Positions 15,757-23,694 of a stretch of DNA of 34,701 nucleotides are shown here, one piece after another. Source of the stretch: Lachnospiraceae bacterium (lineage in GTDB: Bacteria > Bacillota > Clostridia > Lachnospirales > Lachnospiraceae); the NCBI GenBank assembly GCA_022800815.1, contig JAAWRC010000034.1, positions 1-34,701 of the forward strand. The letters run 5' to 3'. The notes under the pieces were generated by a model. The model did no database searches, was not told where the DNA came from, and saw nothing but the letters and a program-made list of their open reading frames with translations. The stretch's first letter is position 1, and each line of letters opens with the position of its first letter. The position numbers and the translations under genes are program-made.

Positions 15757-17147
15757 TCCCCCACGTTTTTCACGCCGACGAGCCGGATGCCCCGGGGCGG
15801 GTCGGCGATGCGGGAAAGGCATACCTGCGGCAGGACGCAGATGGTATATCCCAGCTTGGCCGCCTCCTGAACCCGCTTTTCCGCCATGCTCACGGCCCGC
15901 ACCTCACCGGAAAGCCCCACCTCGCCGAACACCATCATCCGGTCGTCCACCGGGGTGTCCCGGTGGCTGGAGGCCAGGGCCAGGACGATCCCCAGGTCCA
16001 GGGAGGGCTCGTTGACCCGGATGCCTCCGGCGATGTTCACATAGACGTCGCAGTCGGAAAGATGTATCCCCGCCCGTTTTTCCATCACTGCAAGGAGAAG
16101 GTTCACCCGGTTGTAATCGGTTCCCGCCGCCGTCCTTCTCGGCATGCCGAAGTTGGTCCGGCACACCAGGGCCTGGATCTCCAGGAGCACCGGCCTGGTT
16201 CCCTCCATGGAGCAGGCCGTCACCGAGCCGGAGGCCCCCTCCGGCTTTCCGCTCAGCATGTATTCGGAGGGGTTCGCCACCTCGGAAAGGCCGTTCCCCC
16301 GCATCTCAAAGACGCCGATCTCGTTGGTGGAACCGAACCGGTTTTTGACTCCCCGAAGGATCCGGTAGGGCACGTTCCGCTCCCCCTCGAAATAGAGCAC
16401 CGTGTCCACCATGTGCTCCAGCATGCGGGGGCCGGCCATGGTCCCCTCCTTGGTCACGTGCCCCACGAGAAAAATCGTGATGTTATGTTCTTTTGCAAGG
16501 CGGAGCAGGATCTGGGTCGACTCTCTCACCTGTCCCACGCTTCCCGGCGCACTTCCCGCATCCTCCCGGTACATGGTCTGGATGGAGTCGATGACCACCG
16601 TCTCCGGCTTCTCCCCGACGATCACCTCGGAAATCAAATCCAGGCCGGTCTCGCACAGGAAAGTCAGTTCTCCGGAAAACTCCCCCAGACGGTCCGCCCG
16701 GAGTTTGATCTGGCTCAGGGATTCTTCCCCGGAGATATAGAGCACCCGGTGACCGTCCCCGGACAGGTTCCGGCAGACCTGGAGGAGCAGGGTCGATTTC
16801 CCGATACCGGGATCGCCTCCCACCAGCACCAGGGAGCCGCTCACCAGGCCGCCCCCAAGCACCCGGTCAAGCTCCTCCATCCCGGTGGAAGTCCGCTCCT
16901 CGCAGGAGGTCTCGATCTCCGACAGTTTTTTGGGACGCAGCCCGCCAGACGCCGGAAACCGTCCGGAGACCGCACCGCCTCCCAGGACGCCCGCACTTTT
17001 AAACCGCCCGCCGGACGTCCCGGCTTTCTGAGCGGGAGCCTCCACAAACGTATTCCACTCACGGCATCCCGGACACTGTCCCATCCACTTGGCCGACTCG
17101 TAGCCGCACTCCTTACAGAAAAACATCGTCGCCTTCGCTTTCGCCAT
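15732..17147 (-). CDS. radA: DNA repair protein RadA
   Basis: This 471-residue RecA-related DnaB-type helicase processes recombination intermediates by extending D-loops. Domains: an N-terminal C4 zinc finger CKECGYESAKWMGQCPGC (residues 8-25), a RecA-like core with Walker A GGDPGIGKSTLLLQ near 105, the RadA-specific KNRFGSTNE motif near 255, and a C-terminal Lon-protease-like domain without catalytic function (VNIAGGIRVNEPSLDLG). GGAGG five bases before the ATG at 17147 favours that start over the ATG at 17159. In many Firmicutes radA directly follows clpC. Here vsr, a broken methyltransferase and a small gene lie between them. Its 3' end is duplicated upstream of the type III toxin-antitoxin locus. 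Confidence 0.97.
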   Translation of the reverse strand: MAKAKATMFFCKECGYESAKWMGQCPGCREWNTFVEAPAQKAGTSGGRFKSAGVLGGGAVSGRFPASGGLRPKKLSEIETSCEERTSTGMEELDRVLGGGLVSGSLVLVGGDPGIGKSTLLLQVCRNLSGDGHRVLYISGEESLSQIKLRADRLGEFSGELTFLCETGLDLISEVIVGEKPETVVIDSIQTMYREDAGSAPGSVGQVRESTQILLRLAKEHNITIFLVGHVTKEGTMAGPRMLEHMVDTVLYFEGERNVPYRILRGVKNRFGSTNEIGVFEMRGNGLSEVANPSEYMLSGKPEGASGSVTACSMEGTRPVLLEIQALVCRTNFGMPRRTAAGTDYNRVNLLLAVMEKRAGIHLSDCDVYVNIAGGIRVNEPSLDLGIVLALASSHRDTPVDDRMMVFGEVGLSGEVRAVSMAEKRVQEAAKLGYTICVLPQVCLSRIADPPRGIRLVGVKNVGEAMDLIGR

Positions 17148-17164
17148 CTTCGCCTCCATACGAT

Positions 17165-17206
17165 AAAAGGGGCTTCGCAGGCTGTATACCGGCCCTGCGA
17201 AGCCCC
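17165..17206 (-). terminator. Rho-independent terminator
   Basis: Minus strand: GGGGCTTCGCAGG (17194-17206) and CCTGCGAAGCCCC (17169-17181) form a 13-bp stem, followed by TTTTAT. It ends the small gene at 17219-17632 just before radA, so radA needs its own start of transcription or read-through. Confidence 0.8.
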
Positions 17207-17218
17207 CTGTATTTTCTC

Positions 17219-17632
17219 CTATCTCTTCTTAATCTCCACGACCGCCTGCGCATCCCCGGATAGTTCCACGCTCAGGGTAAGCTTCCCGCTCCGGTTCGTC
17301 CTCATGACGCCCGCATCCTCGGAGCCGATCTTCACGTCGTACTCGCAGTCGTCGGAGAGCCCCAGGGTGATCTGGGCGTCCTGCCCGCCCTCGACGGTAA
17401 AGGAAACCCCCGTGTCCGCCGCTGCGAAATCGTTCACCGCCGTTCCCGGAACGGACTCGTACACGAACATGCCGTTCCTCTCCAGCTTCGTGATATCCCG
17501 GTAGGTCTTCACCTTATAGAGATCTCCCTTAAACTCGTAATCCTGAAGCTTCGCCTTCACATCCAGCGTGTAATCCCCAAAACTGATGGTTCCGTTTTGT
17601 TCCGTCCGTATCAACTCTTTTACCGCCGCCAT
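17219..17632 (-). CDS. Conserved small protein, often labelled 'endosialidase' in Clostridia
   Basis: This 137-residue protein starts MAAVKELIRTEQNGTISFGD, followed by YTLDVKAKLQDYEFKGDLYKV. It is rich in short beta strands and ends SVELSGDAQAVVEIKKR. I recognise a family common in Lachnospiraceae, where automatic annotation sometimes says endosialidase. I see no catalytic motif that supports this name, and the size is far too small. A PGTAVNDF segment and two beta-sandwich-like halves suggest a binding or regulatory protein. It has no signal peptide. AGGAGG lies eight bases before the start. It has its own terminator before radA. Function unknown. Confidence 0.75.
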   Translation of the reverse strand: MAAVKELIRTEQNGTISFGDYTLDVKAKLQDYEFKGDLYKVKTYRDITKLERNGMFVYESVPGTAVNDFAAADTGVSFTVEGGQDAQITLGLSDDCEYDVKIGSEDAGVMRTNRSGKLTLSVELSGDAQAVVEIKKR

Positions 17633-17965
17633 CGCTTAATCCTCCTGGTTCGTTCAATGAAATTTTGCCACGGGCATTTTCGCTTTGCGAAATTCTTTCT
17701 GGTTGTCCTTATTATAGTATAGAATCCGAGTTTTTTCCAGATGTTCCGGCAAAAAATTCATTCCCCGAACACATTTTTTAAAAAACCGGGCACGTCGAAC
17801 TTTTCTTTTCTGGCATGTCCTGACACCAGCCTCCTCCAACAGCCCATTCTGTCGGCAAGCCCCCCGCCATTCACTTCCAGGTCGCCCTGGCCCCCCGCCG
17901 AAAACGGGTCCCGCATGGAGGACGACACCACTCCGTGGTTTGCCACCAGCCAGAGAGTGAACCGT
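17633..17965 (-). other. Non-coding stretch with possible gene debris
   Basis: This covers 333 bases between the small protein gene and the end of the broken methyltransferase. A -10-like TATAAT (minus strand, 17711-17716) probably serves the gene starting at 17632; its -35 is weak. A minus-strand open frame of 78 codons (17758-17994) overlaps the methyltransferase end, but it has no ribosome site and no recognisable similarity. It may be scrambled remains of the deleted methyltransferase region. Confidence 0.4.
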
Positions 17966-18292
17966 TCATTTGACCAGGTCGACAATGCTGTCAAGATGAT
18001 ATTCCTTCACCGGAGCGCCGCGCTTCCCGAAATAGTTCGTCCATGCGGCCTTCGCCTCTGGTTTGATGTCGTTGGCGAATATCGCATGAAACCTCGTCTT
18101 CCCCAGCCGCACCCAGTCGTCGTCGACCCTGTCCATGCTCCAGTCACCGTTGACCTGCGGATTCACGGATCTCTCAAGCACGCGGAAATCGCCCTCAAAG
18201 CCCAGGTCGATTCCGCCGCACCCGGAAAAAAGCGATATCAAGCTCAGCGTTTTATCTGTCAAAATAGATCCCTTCATGTCCGTCACCGTCAT
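17966..18292 (-). pseudogene. Truncated DNA (cytosine-5)-methyltransferase
   Basis: The 108 residues contain motif I of C5 methyltransferases, LISLFSGCGGIDLGFEG (SAM-binding FxGxG), and the following FANDIKPEAKAAWTNYF region (motif II). The frame stops right after HLDSIVDLVK, before the motif IV Pro-Cys catalytic loop and the target-recognition domain. A full enzyme would be over 300 residues, so it cannot methylate. It starts 15 bases after vsr on the same strand. Vsr repairs T:G mismatches from deamination of methylcytosine, and the pair is a common unit. The missing part is not found elsewhere in the window. Confidence 0.85.
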
Positions 18293-18307
18293 AGTCTCTT
18301 CCGCATT

Positions 18308-18754
18308 TCAATACAGCTCCATGTAATCGTTCATTTTGTTGTCAAAAATCGTCTCCTCCACCACCCGCACGCATTGTTTCGGATTTTTCAATATGTCATT
18401 CCCCCAAAAGCGGATGATCGTCCACCCCAGGAACAACAGCTTTTTGTCATTTTCCCGATCCCGCTCCATGTTTCTCTCGATCTTTTTCACCCAAAAATCC
18501 GCATTGTTTCCTTTCAGCAGCCTGGGTCTCAAAACCTCCCAGTCCTTTCCATGGAATAATTCACCGTCACAGAATATCGCTATCTTATATTTGGTCAGGA
18601 CAATGTCCGGCGTGCCCGGCAAGCCTTTATAGTTTTTCCTGTACCGATATCCCTGCCGCCACAGCTCCCTGCGAAGCGCCAGCTCAATACTGGTATCCTT
18701 GCTCCTGATGCGGCTCATGGCCCTGTGCCTTTGTTCCTTGTTCAATACGTCCAC
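18308..18754 (-). CDS. vsr: Very short patch repair endonuclease
   Basis: This 148-residue protein carries the Vsr core: N-terminal RHRAMSRIRSKDTSIELALR (DNA-binding, ends in the conserved S-K-x-T), then PGTPDIVLTKYKIAIF with the catalytic Asp at 50, and GELFHGKDW with His 68. The E. coli Phe-Trp-His wedge reads Leu-Phe-His here. Vsr nicks 5' of the T in T:G mismatches left by deaminated 5-methylcytosine. The start is GTG at 18754, with a weak G-run upstream. It lies 38 bases after clpC on the same strand, without a visible promoter, and may be read from the clpC operon. Its methyltransferase partner is broken, so it is now probably an orphan. Confidence 0.92.
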   Translation of the reverse strand: MDVLNKEQRHRAMSRIRSKDTSIELALRRELWRQGYRYRKNYKGLPGTPDIVLTKYKIAIFCDGELFHGKDWEVLRPRLLKGNNADFWVKKIERNMERDRENDKKLLFLGWTIIRFWGNDILKNPKQCVRVVEETIFDNKMNDYMELY

Positions 18755-18792
18755 GGTACGTTATCCCCCCCACGGCGTCGCCTCTTCCTCTG

Positions 18793-21243
18793 TTATTCCC
18801 CGCAGGCAAACAGGAGCTTCCCGTCCGCCGCCGATATGGTCACCGTGTCCCCCTTCTTCACGGTTCCGTCCAGGATTTCCTCCGCCAGCTTATCTTCCAC
18901 CTCGCTCTGAATGGTACGGCGCAGGGGTCTCGCCCCGTACTTCTGGTCGTAGCCCTTGTCGATGATGAAGGCCTTCGCCGTCTCGTCCAGCAAAAGGGTG
19001 ATCCCCATCTGTGCCTTCGTCCGCTTCGCAAGGCTCTCCATCATGATGTTCACGATCTCGCCCATGTGCTCCTTGTTTAATGCGTGGAAGACAATGGTCT
19101 CGTCGATTCGGTTCAAAAACTCCGGTTTGAAGATCCGGCGGACCTCCTCCATGACGCCGTTCTTCATATATTCATAATCCTCCGTCTCGCTGCCCACGGT
19201 CCCGAAGCCCAGACGTTTCGGCTCGATGATCCGGGAGGCGCCCGCATTGGAAGTCATGATGAGAATCGTGTTCTTGAAATCAATCTTCCTGCCCTTGGAG
19301 TCGGTGACGTGGCCGTCGTCCAAAATCTGTAAAAGAATGTTGAACACGTCGGGATGGGCCTTCTCGATCTCGTCGAAAAGGATGACGGAATAAGGATTCC
19401 GGCGCACCTTCTCGCTGAGCTGCCCGCCCTCCTCGTAACCCACGTAGCCGGGCGGGGAACCGACGATCCTGGAGACGCTGTGCTTCTCCATGTATTCAGA
19501 CATGTCCACCCGGATCATGGCGTTCTCACTGCCGAACATGGCCTCCGCCAGAGCCTTGGAGAGCTCCGTCTTCCCCACGCCGGTGGGCCCCAGGAACAGG
19601 AAGGAACCGATGGGCCGGTTCGGGTCCTTAAGCCCCACGCGGCCCCTGCGGATGGCCTTGGAAACGGCGCTCACCGCCTCCTCCTGTCCCACGACCCGCC
19701 CGTGGAGAACCCCCTCCAGGTTTTTAAGCCGCTCCGCCTCCCCCTCGGAAAGCTTCTTCACAGGAATCTTCGTCCAGCCGGACACCACGTCCGCAATCTC
19801 GTTCTCCGTCACGTAGAGCTTCTTACCGCTCTTCTCCTTCTCCCATCTGGCAAGAAGCTTTTCCTTCCGCTCCTTTTTCTTCTCCTGCTTTTTCTTGATT
19901 TCCCCCGCCTTCTCGTAGGCCTCCGCCTGAATGGCCGCCACCTTCTGCTCCTCCAGGCGGGCGTACTCCTCCTCCAGCTTCCCGATTTCCTCCGGCATCA
20001 TGTAGGTCGTCAGCCGCACCTTGGAGGAGGCCTCGTCGATCAGGTCGATGGCCTTGTCCGGCAGAAACCGGTCATTAATGTATCTGGCGGACAGCTTCAC
20101 CGCCGCCTCGATGGCGTCCGGCGTGATCGTCACCTGATGATGCTCCTCGTACTTGTCCTTGAGGCCCTTTAAAATCGCCACGGCCTGGCCTTCCGACGGC
20201 TCCTCCACCATCACCGGCTGGAACCGCCGCTCCAGGGCCGCATCCTTCTCGATGTATTTCCGATACTCGTCGATGGTGGTCGCCCCGATGAGCTGAATCT
20301 CGCCCCTCGCCAGGGACGGCTTTAAGATGTTGGAGGCGTCGATGGCACCCTCCGCCCCGCCCGCACCGATAATCGTGTGGATCTCGTCGATGAACAGCAG
20401 CACGTTCCCGTCGGAGCGCACTTCCCTCAGCACGTTCTTGATCCGCTCCTCGAACTCGCCCCGGTATTTGGAGCCGGCCACCATGCCGGAGAGGTCCAGG
20501 GTCACCACCCGCTTCTCCTTCACCGTGTCCGGAACGCTCCCCTCCACGATCTTTCCGGCCAGGCCTTCCGTGATGGCGGTCTTTCCCACCCCGGGCTCGC
20601 CGATCAGACAGGGATTGTTCTTCGTCCTCCTGCTCAAAATCTGAATGACCCGGTCAATCTCGCGTTCTCTGCCAATGACCGGGTCCAGCTTCCCCTCCCT
20701 GGCCAGAGCCGTCAGATCCCTGCTGTAATTGTCCAGGGTCGGCGTGGTGCTCTTTCCCTTTCCCCTGCCTCTTCCCTCGAACTCTTCCTTGTACCTGGAC
20801 GTATCCGCTCCCATGGCCGCCAGCAGGTCCACGTACATCCTCTGGAAATTCACGTTCATCGTGGCCAGCAGCCTGGCCGCCGAGCACTCGTTGTCCTTCA
20901 GCATGGCGATGAGAATATGCTCCGTGCCGATCAGGGACGATTTAAACTGGGCCGCCTCCTTGTAGCTGTTCTCCAGAATCCTGGCCGCCCTGGGGGAATA
21001 GCCGCCCCGCTCCGCCATGTGCACCGGGGACGCCGGGGCGATCAGCTTCTCGACGAGGGCCAGAACCCGCTCCTCCGTGATTCCGTAGCCGGCGAGTATC
21101 TGGGCGGCGGCGCTGGTGCCCTCCTTAAGAAGCCCCAGAAGAATGTGCTCCGTCCCCACGTAGCCCTGCTCCAGGGCTCCGGCCATCTCTGCGGCAAGCC
21201 GGAGGACCTCCTCCGCCTTGCCCGAAAATCTATCGTTATACAT
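18793..21243 (-). CDS. clpC: ATP-dependent Clp protease ATP-binding subunit ClpC
   Basis: This 816-residue class I Hsp100 unfoldase feeds substrates to ClpP and, in Firmicutes, degrades arginine-phosphorylated proteins marked by McsB. Domains: two Clp-N repeats ([11 protein letters not shown] at 33-42 and [11 protein letters not shown] at 108-118), NBD1 with Walker A GEPGVGKT at 214-221, a middle coiled coil with UVR-like segment ([21 protein letters not shown]), NBD2 with [11 protein letters not shown] near 545, and a C-terminal D2-small domain ([11 protein letters not shown]). Length matches B. subtilis ClpC (810). It is last of the canonical genes in gntR-mcsA-mcsB-clpC and starts 18 bases after mcsB. 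The linker [15 protein letters not shown] between N and NBD1 is basic. Confidence 0.97.
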   Translation of the reverse strand: MYNDRFSGKAEEVLRLAAEMAGALEQGYVGTEHILLGLLKEGTSAAAQILAGYGITEERVLALVEKLIAPASPVHMAERGGYSPRAARILENSYKEAAQFKSSLIGTEHILIAMLKDNECSAARLLATMNVNFQRMYVDLLAAMGADTSRYKEEFEGRGRGKGKSTTPTLDNYSRDLTALAREGKLDPVIGREREIDRVIQILSRRTKNNPCLIGEPGVGKTAITEGLAGKIVEGSVPDTVKEKRVVTLDLSGMVAGSKYRGEFEERIKNVLREVRSDGNVLLFIDEIHTIIGAGGAEGAIDASNILKPSLARGEIQLIGATTIDEYRKYIEKDAALERRFQPVMVEEPSEGQAVAILKGLKDKYEEHHQVTITPDAIEAAVKLSARYINDRFLPDKAIDLIDEASSKVRLTTYMMPEEIGKLEEEYARLEEQKVAAIQAEAYEKAGEIKKKQEKKKERKEKLLARWEKEKSGKKLYVTENEIADVVSGWTKIPVKKLSEGEAERLKNLEGVLHGRVVGQEEAVSAVSKAIRRGRVGLKDPNRPIGSFLFLGPTGVGKTELSKALAEAMFGSENAMIRVDMSEYMEKHSVSRIVGSPPGYVGYEEGGQLSEKVRRNPYSVILFDEIEKAHPDVFNILLQILDDGHVTDSKGRKIDFKNTILIMTSNAGASRIIEPKRLGFGTVGSETEDYEYMKNGVMEEVRRIFKPEFLNRIDETIVFHALNKEHMGEIVNIMMESLAKRTKAQMGITLLLDETAKAFIIDKGYDQKYGARPLRRTIQSEVEDKLAEEILDGTVKKGDTVTISAADGKLLFACGE

Positions 21244-21261
21244 GTCATCCTCCTCTACGTC

Positions 21262-22293
21262 TTAGACCAGCTCCGGCAGCATCTCCTGAACGTAGGCCGC
21301 CCTGGCCTGGTTCAGATCGGTTTCCTCCTTCTTTGAAACAAGCATCCGGATATTAGCCGGCTGAACCTCCATCATCAGCCGATGGACATTGACCGGCTTC
21401 TGAAACTGTAACAGCCCCTCCATCTCCCCGGCCCGCACCTGGGATAGATACGTCATCGCTTCCTTTACACTCAACTTCCTGGCGTACCGGAGCACCCCGT
21501 AGGACTTGAAAATCTCATCCTCCATGTCGGAGCGGTGGCTCTTCAAGGTCACGGACTTCATCTTCCTCTCGCTGGCCGCCAGCCGGTCGGCCATCTGCTT
21601 CACCAGGGAGATCACCTCCTCCTCGGTGACTCCCAAAGTCTTCTGGTTGGAAATCTCATACAGGGAGCCGTAATTTTCATTTCCATCCCCGTAAACGCCC
21701 CGGACGGCCACGCCGAACCGGCCCATCTCCGCCACCAGCTTGCCAAACCGCTTCCCGGCGGAGAGCATGGGCAGGTGCAGCGTCACCGCCGCCCGAAGCC
21801 CCGTCCCCACGTTGGTGGGATAGGCCGTCAGATATCCGTATTTTTCATGAAAGGCATAATCAAACCGCTCGTTGACATAGTCATCCAGGCGGTTCGCCTC
21901 CTCCCAGAGCTTTAAAAGCTCCGCCCGTCCGCTCATGCACTGAAGGCGCACGTGGTCCTCCCTGGCCAGGGTAATGCTCACGGCCTCGTCCTCAGACAAA
22001 AGCAGGCTCTCCGTCCCCGCCTCCCTGGCCCCGGCCCCGTTGAGTGCGCGCCGCTCCCTCAGCGCATCCCGCTCCGTCTCGCCGACCTCGGAGAGGGAAA
22101 ACCGCCTGAAATCCCGTCCGCAAACGCTTCCGATATCTTTAAGGCCCTCCGAAAGCTTCTCCGAAAGCTCCCCGCGCCCTTCCTCCGAAAGCTTCACCGG
22201 AAAGGGGTAATGCGCGAGATTGCGCACCAGCCGGATCCTGGAAGCCACAAAGACATCATGCTGGTTTTCCGTCTCCTGATACCATTTAAGCAT
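21262..22293 (-). CDS. mcsB: Protein arginine kinase McsB
   Basis: This 343-residue member of the ATP:guanido phosphotransferase family phosphorylates arginines in proteins and so marks them for ClpCP. Motifs: ASRIRLVRNLAHYPFP near residues 17-32 (family SxRxRxxRN nucleotide contact), EDHVRLQCMSG (phosphagen-kinase-like E-D-H), YPTNVGTGLRAAVTLHLP (C-terminal catalytic block; McsB usually has Thr here rather than the Cys of creatine kinase) and RGVYGDG, the phospho-arginine-binding region. It overlaps mcsA by eight bases and precedes clpC by 18, as expected for one transcript and complex. Confidence 0.95.
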   Translation of the reverse strand: MLKWYQETENQHDVFVASRIRLVRNLAHYPFPVKLSEEGRGELSEKLSEGLKDIGSVCGRDFRRFSLSEVGETERDALRERRALNGAGAREAGTESLLLSEDEAVSITLAREDHVRLQCMSGRAELLKLWEEANRLDDYVNERFDYAFHEKYGYLTAYPTNVGTGLRAAVTLHLPMLSAGKRFGKLVAEMGRFGVAVRGVYGDGNENYGSLYEISNQKTLGVTEEEVISLVKQMADRLAASERKMKSVTLKSHRSDMEDEIFKSYGVLRYARKLSVKEAMTYLSQVRAGEMEGLLQFQKPVNVHRLMMEVQPANIRMLVSKKEETDLNQARAAYVQEMLPELV

Positions 22294-22843
22294 GTTCTCC
22301 CAACCTCTCCTTCAGCTCTCTGATCTCGTCCCGGTAACGGGCCGCCGCCTCGTATTCCTCCTCCTTGATGGCCTCCTTCAGCCTGGAGTCCAGAAGCTCG
22401 ATGCTCCCCCGAAGCCTCGCCTCCTCGTCCTCCTCCGTCCCGGACCGCCCGTCCTCGCGGTTGTAGAGGGGCCTCTTCCCCGTGTGGGTGTCATTCCCCT
22501 GCACCTTCTTGATATTCTCACTCATCAGAAGGTCAAAGACCCGGTAGCAGTCCGGGCAGCCGAACCGGCTGTCCTTCACAAAGTCGCTGTAGGCCGTATG
22601 GCAGGTGGGACAAGTCACCTGGTTCACGTCGAGCTCGTCATTCTCCCCGCCGTCCGCATTGAGTCCGAACAGGTCAGCCAAAAGCTTTCCGATGGGATAG
22701 TCCGTGTCAAACACGGCGCTGTAATGTCCGAAATCCATCTCCCTGGCACAGTGGCTGCACAGATTGTACTCCGTCTTGACACCGCCGACCACCTCCGTAT
22801 AACGGATATTGGCCTCTCTCATTTTACACTTTTCACACAACAT
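22286..22843 (-). CDS. mcsA: Activator of protein arginine kinase McsA
   Basis: This 185-residue zinc protein activates McsB. It has four Cys pairs in zinc-finger spacing: CEKC (3-6), CSHC (about 30-33), CPTC and CPDC near residues 80-105. A UVR-type helical hairpin sits at the C-terminus (SRLKEAIKEEEYEAAARYRDE...), the element that contacts McsB or ClpC. The start at 22843 is preferred because homologues begin MLCEKC. An open frame continues upstream without ribosome site. AGAGGAAC lies before the ATG. It follows the GntR regulator by 25 bases and overlaps mcsB by eight. Confidence 0.93.
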   Translation of the reverse strand: MLCEKCKMREANIRYTEVVGGVKTEYNLCSHCAREMDFGHYSAVFDTDYPIGKLLADLFGLNADGGENDELDVNQVTCPTCHTAYSDFVKDSRFGCPDCYRVFDLLMSENIKKVQGNDTHTGKRPLYNREDGRSGTEEDEEARLRGSIELLDSRLKEAIKEEEYEAAARYRDEIRELKERLGEHA

Positions 22844-22868
22844 GGCTGTTCCTCTCTTATCTAAAGGG

Positions 22869-23285
22869 CTATTTGACATCTTCCTCGGGGTCCTCGAACC
22901 CCCTCTTCCCGCAGGCGCACTCGAACTGGTCCAGTACCGAATCCACCAGCTCGTGAACTTCTGTGCGGCTGATATTCTTGCAGGCCGCCTTGGCAAGCAA
23001 CACCTGCATGCCGGACATGAGTTCCTCCATGGCCCGGATCTTGTCAAAATCCACGGCGATCACGGCCCCCCGTCTCCGGTCCAGCTTCACGAAGCCCTCC
23101 TGTCTAAGAACCGAATACGCCTTATTTACTGTATGCATGTTGATCCCGATGGTTTCGGCCAGACTCCGCACCGAGGGAAGCGTGTCCCCCTCCCGTATGG
23201 CGTCGGTGGCGATGCCAACGATAATCTGATTCCGAAGCTGCATGTAAAGCGCCTCGTCGCTGTTAAAATCAATCTTTATTATCAT
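22869..23285 (-). CDS. GntR family transcriptional regulator heading the clpC operon
   Basis: This 138-residue regulator has a winged helix at residues 10-78: YMQLRNQIIVGIATDAIREG, the TLPSVRSLAETIGINMHTV recognition region and RQEGFVKLDRRRGAVI wing. A short C-terminal helical tail (about 60 residues, with CACGKRG) carries no ligand-binding domain, which places it in the small YtrA-like group. Position is notable: first in the transcript gntR-mcsA-mcsB-clpC, where ctsR is usually found. It may take over CtsR's repressor role and control itself through its own promoter, which carries an ATACGTAT dyad next to the -10. The Cys-rich tail could sense stress; that is speculation. Start at ATG 23285 is unambiguous. 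Confidence 0.9.
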   Translation of the reverse strand: MIIKIDFNSDEALYMQLRNQIIVGIATDAIREGDTLPSVRSLAETIGINMHTVNKAYSVLRQEGFVKLDRRRGAVIAVDFDKIRAMEELMSGMQVLLAKAACKNISRTEVHELVDSVLDQFECACGKRGFEDPEEDVK

Positions 23286-23323
23286 TCTCTCACCCGGCCT
23301 CTTTCGTTATATTTGTTATACGT

Positions 23324-23352
23324 ATGATAGCACAGTTCTCCCGAGATTGCAA
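23324..23352 (-). promoter_or_regulatory. Promoter of the gntR-mcsA-mcsB-clpC operon
   Basis: Minus strand: TTGCAA (23347-23352), 17-base spacer, TATCAT (23324-23329). The 8-bp palindrome ATACGTAT (about 23319-23326) and TATAAC direct repeats follow immediately, at the expected transcription start, an obvious place for a repressor. No CtsR box (GGTCAAA direct repeats) is seen. Confidence 0.6.
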
Positions 23353-23377
23353 GCAGGAGAATGTTTCCTGCTTTTTT
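23351..23377 (+). terminator. Rho-independent terminator on the plus strand
   Basis: AAGCAGGA-GAATGTT-TCCTGCTT with an 8-bp stem and six T on the plus strand (23351-23377). No rightward gene precedes it, so it would stop antisense transcription from the clpC operon or shield the downstream palindrome. Confidence 0.6.
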
Positions 23378-23382
23378 GAGGG

Positions 23383-23634
23383 GACAGACGAAAGAAAACC
23401 GGTTCCTTTATGAGTGTCTCAAAAATACCCCTTCCCTCCTGCTGCGGACACGTCGGTTTTGTGGATTTCACTGCGCCGCTTATCTGCAGGCAATTTTACT
23501 GCTATAGAAGCAGGCAGCAAAAATTGCCTGCGCTATGCTCATGAAATCCACAAAATCTTCCTATCGTCCGCCTCAGGAAGGAAGGGGTATTTTTATCTTA
23601 TTCTATAAAAGGAACCGCTTTTCTTTCTGGCTGT
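23383..23634. repeat. 250-bp imperfect palindrome (MITE-like element)
   Basis: The whole stretch is self-complementary with interruptions. End motifs GAAAGAAAACCGGTTCCTTTAT and GAAAGAAAAGCGGTTCCTTTTAT (minus strand), AAAAATACCCCTTCC, TTTTGTGGATTTCA and the central CAGGCAATTTT are each found in both arms. The centre lies near 23510. No open frame is carried. With the similar ends at 14682-14771 it looks like a non-autonomous hairpin element. It fills most of the 409-base gap between the gntR promoter and the aldolase gene. Confidence 0.7.
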
Positions 23635-23694
23635 CTGCTCAATATAAAAAGGGCAAAAGCTTCTTTGGGCTTAAAAATCAAAGACAATTGCCTG

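Noticed and set aside
15711-17504. Long open frame opposite radA (almost 600 codons)
   Set aside because: Same GC-driven antisense shadow; it crosses the radA start and the next gene without any start signal.
17758-17994. Minus-strand 78-codon frame after the broken methyltransferase
   Set aside because: No ribosome site, overlap with the methyltransferase end and no recognisable motif; listed only as possible debris.
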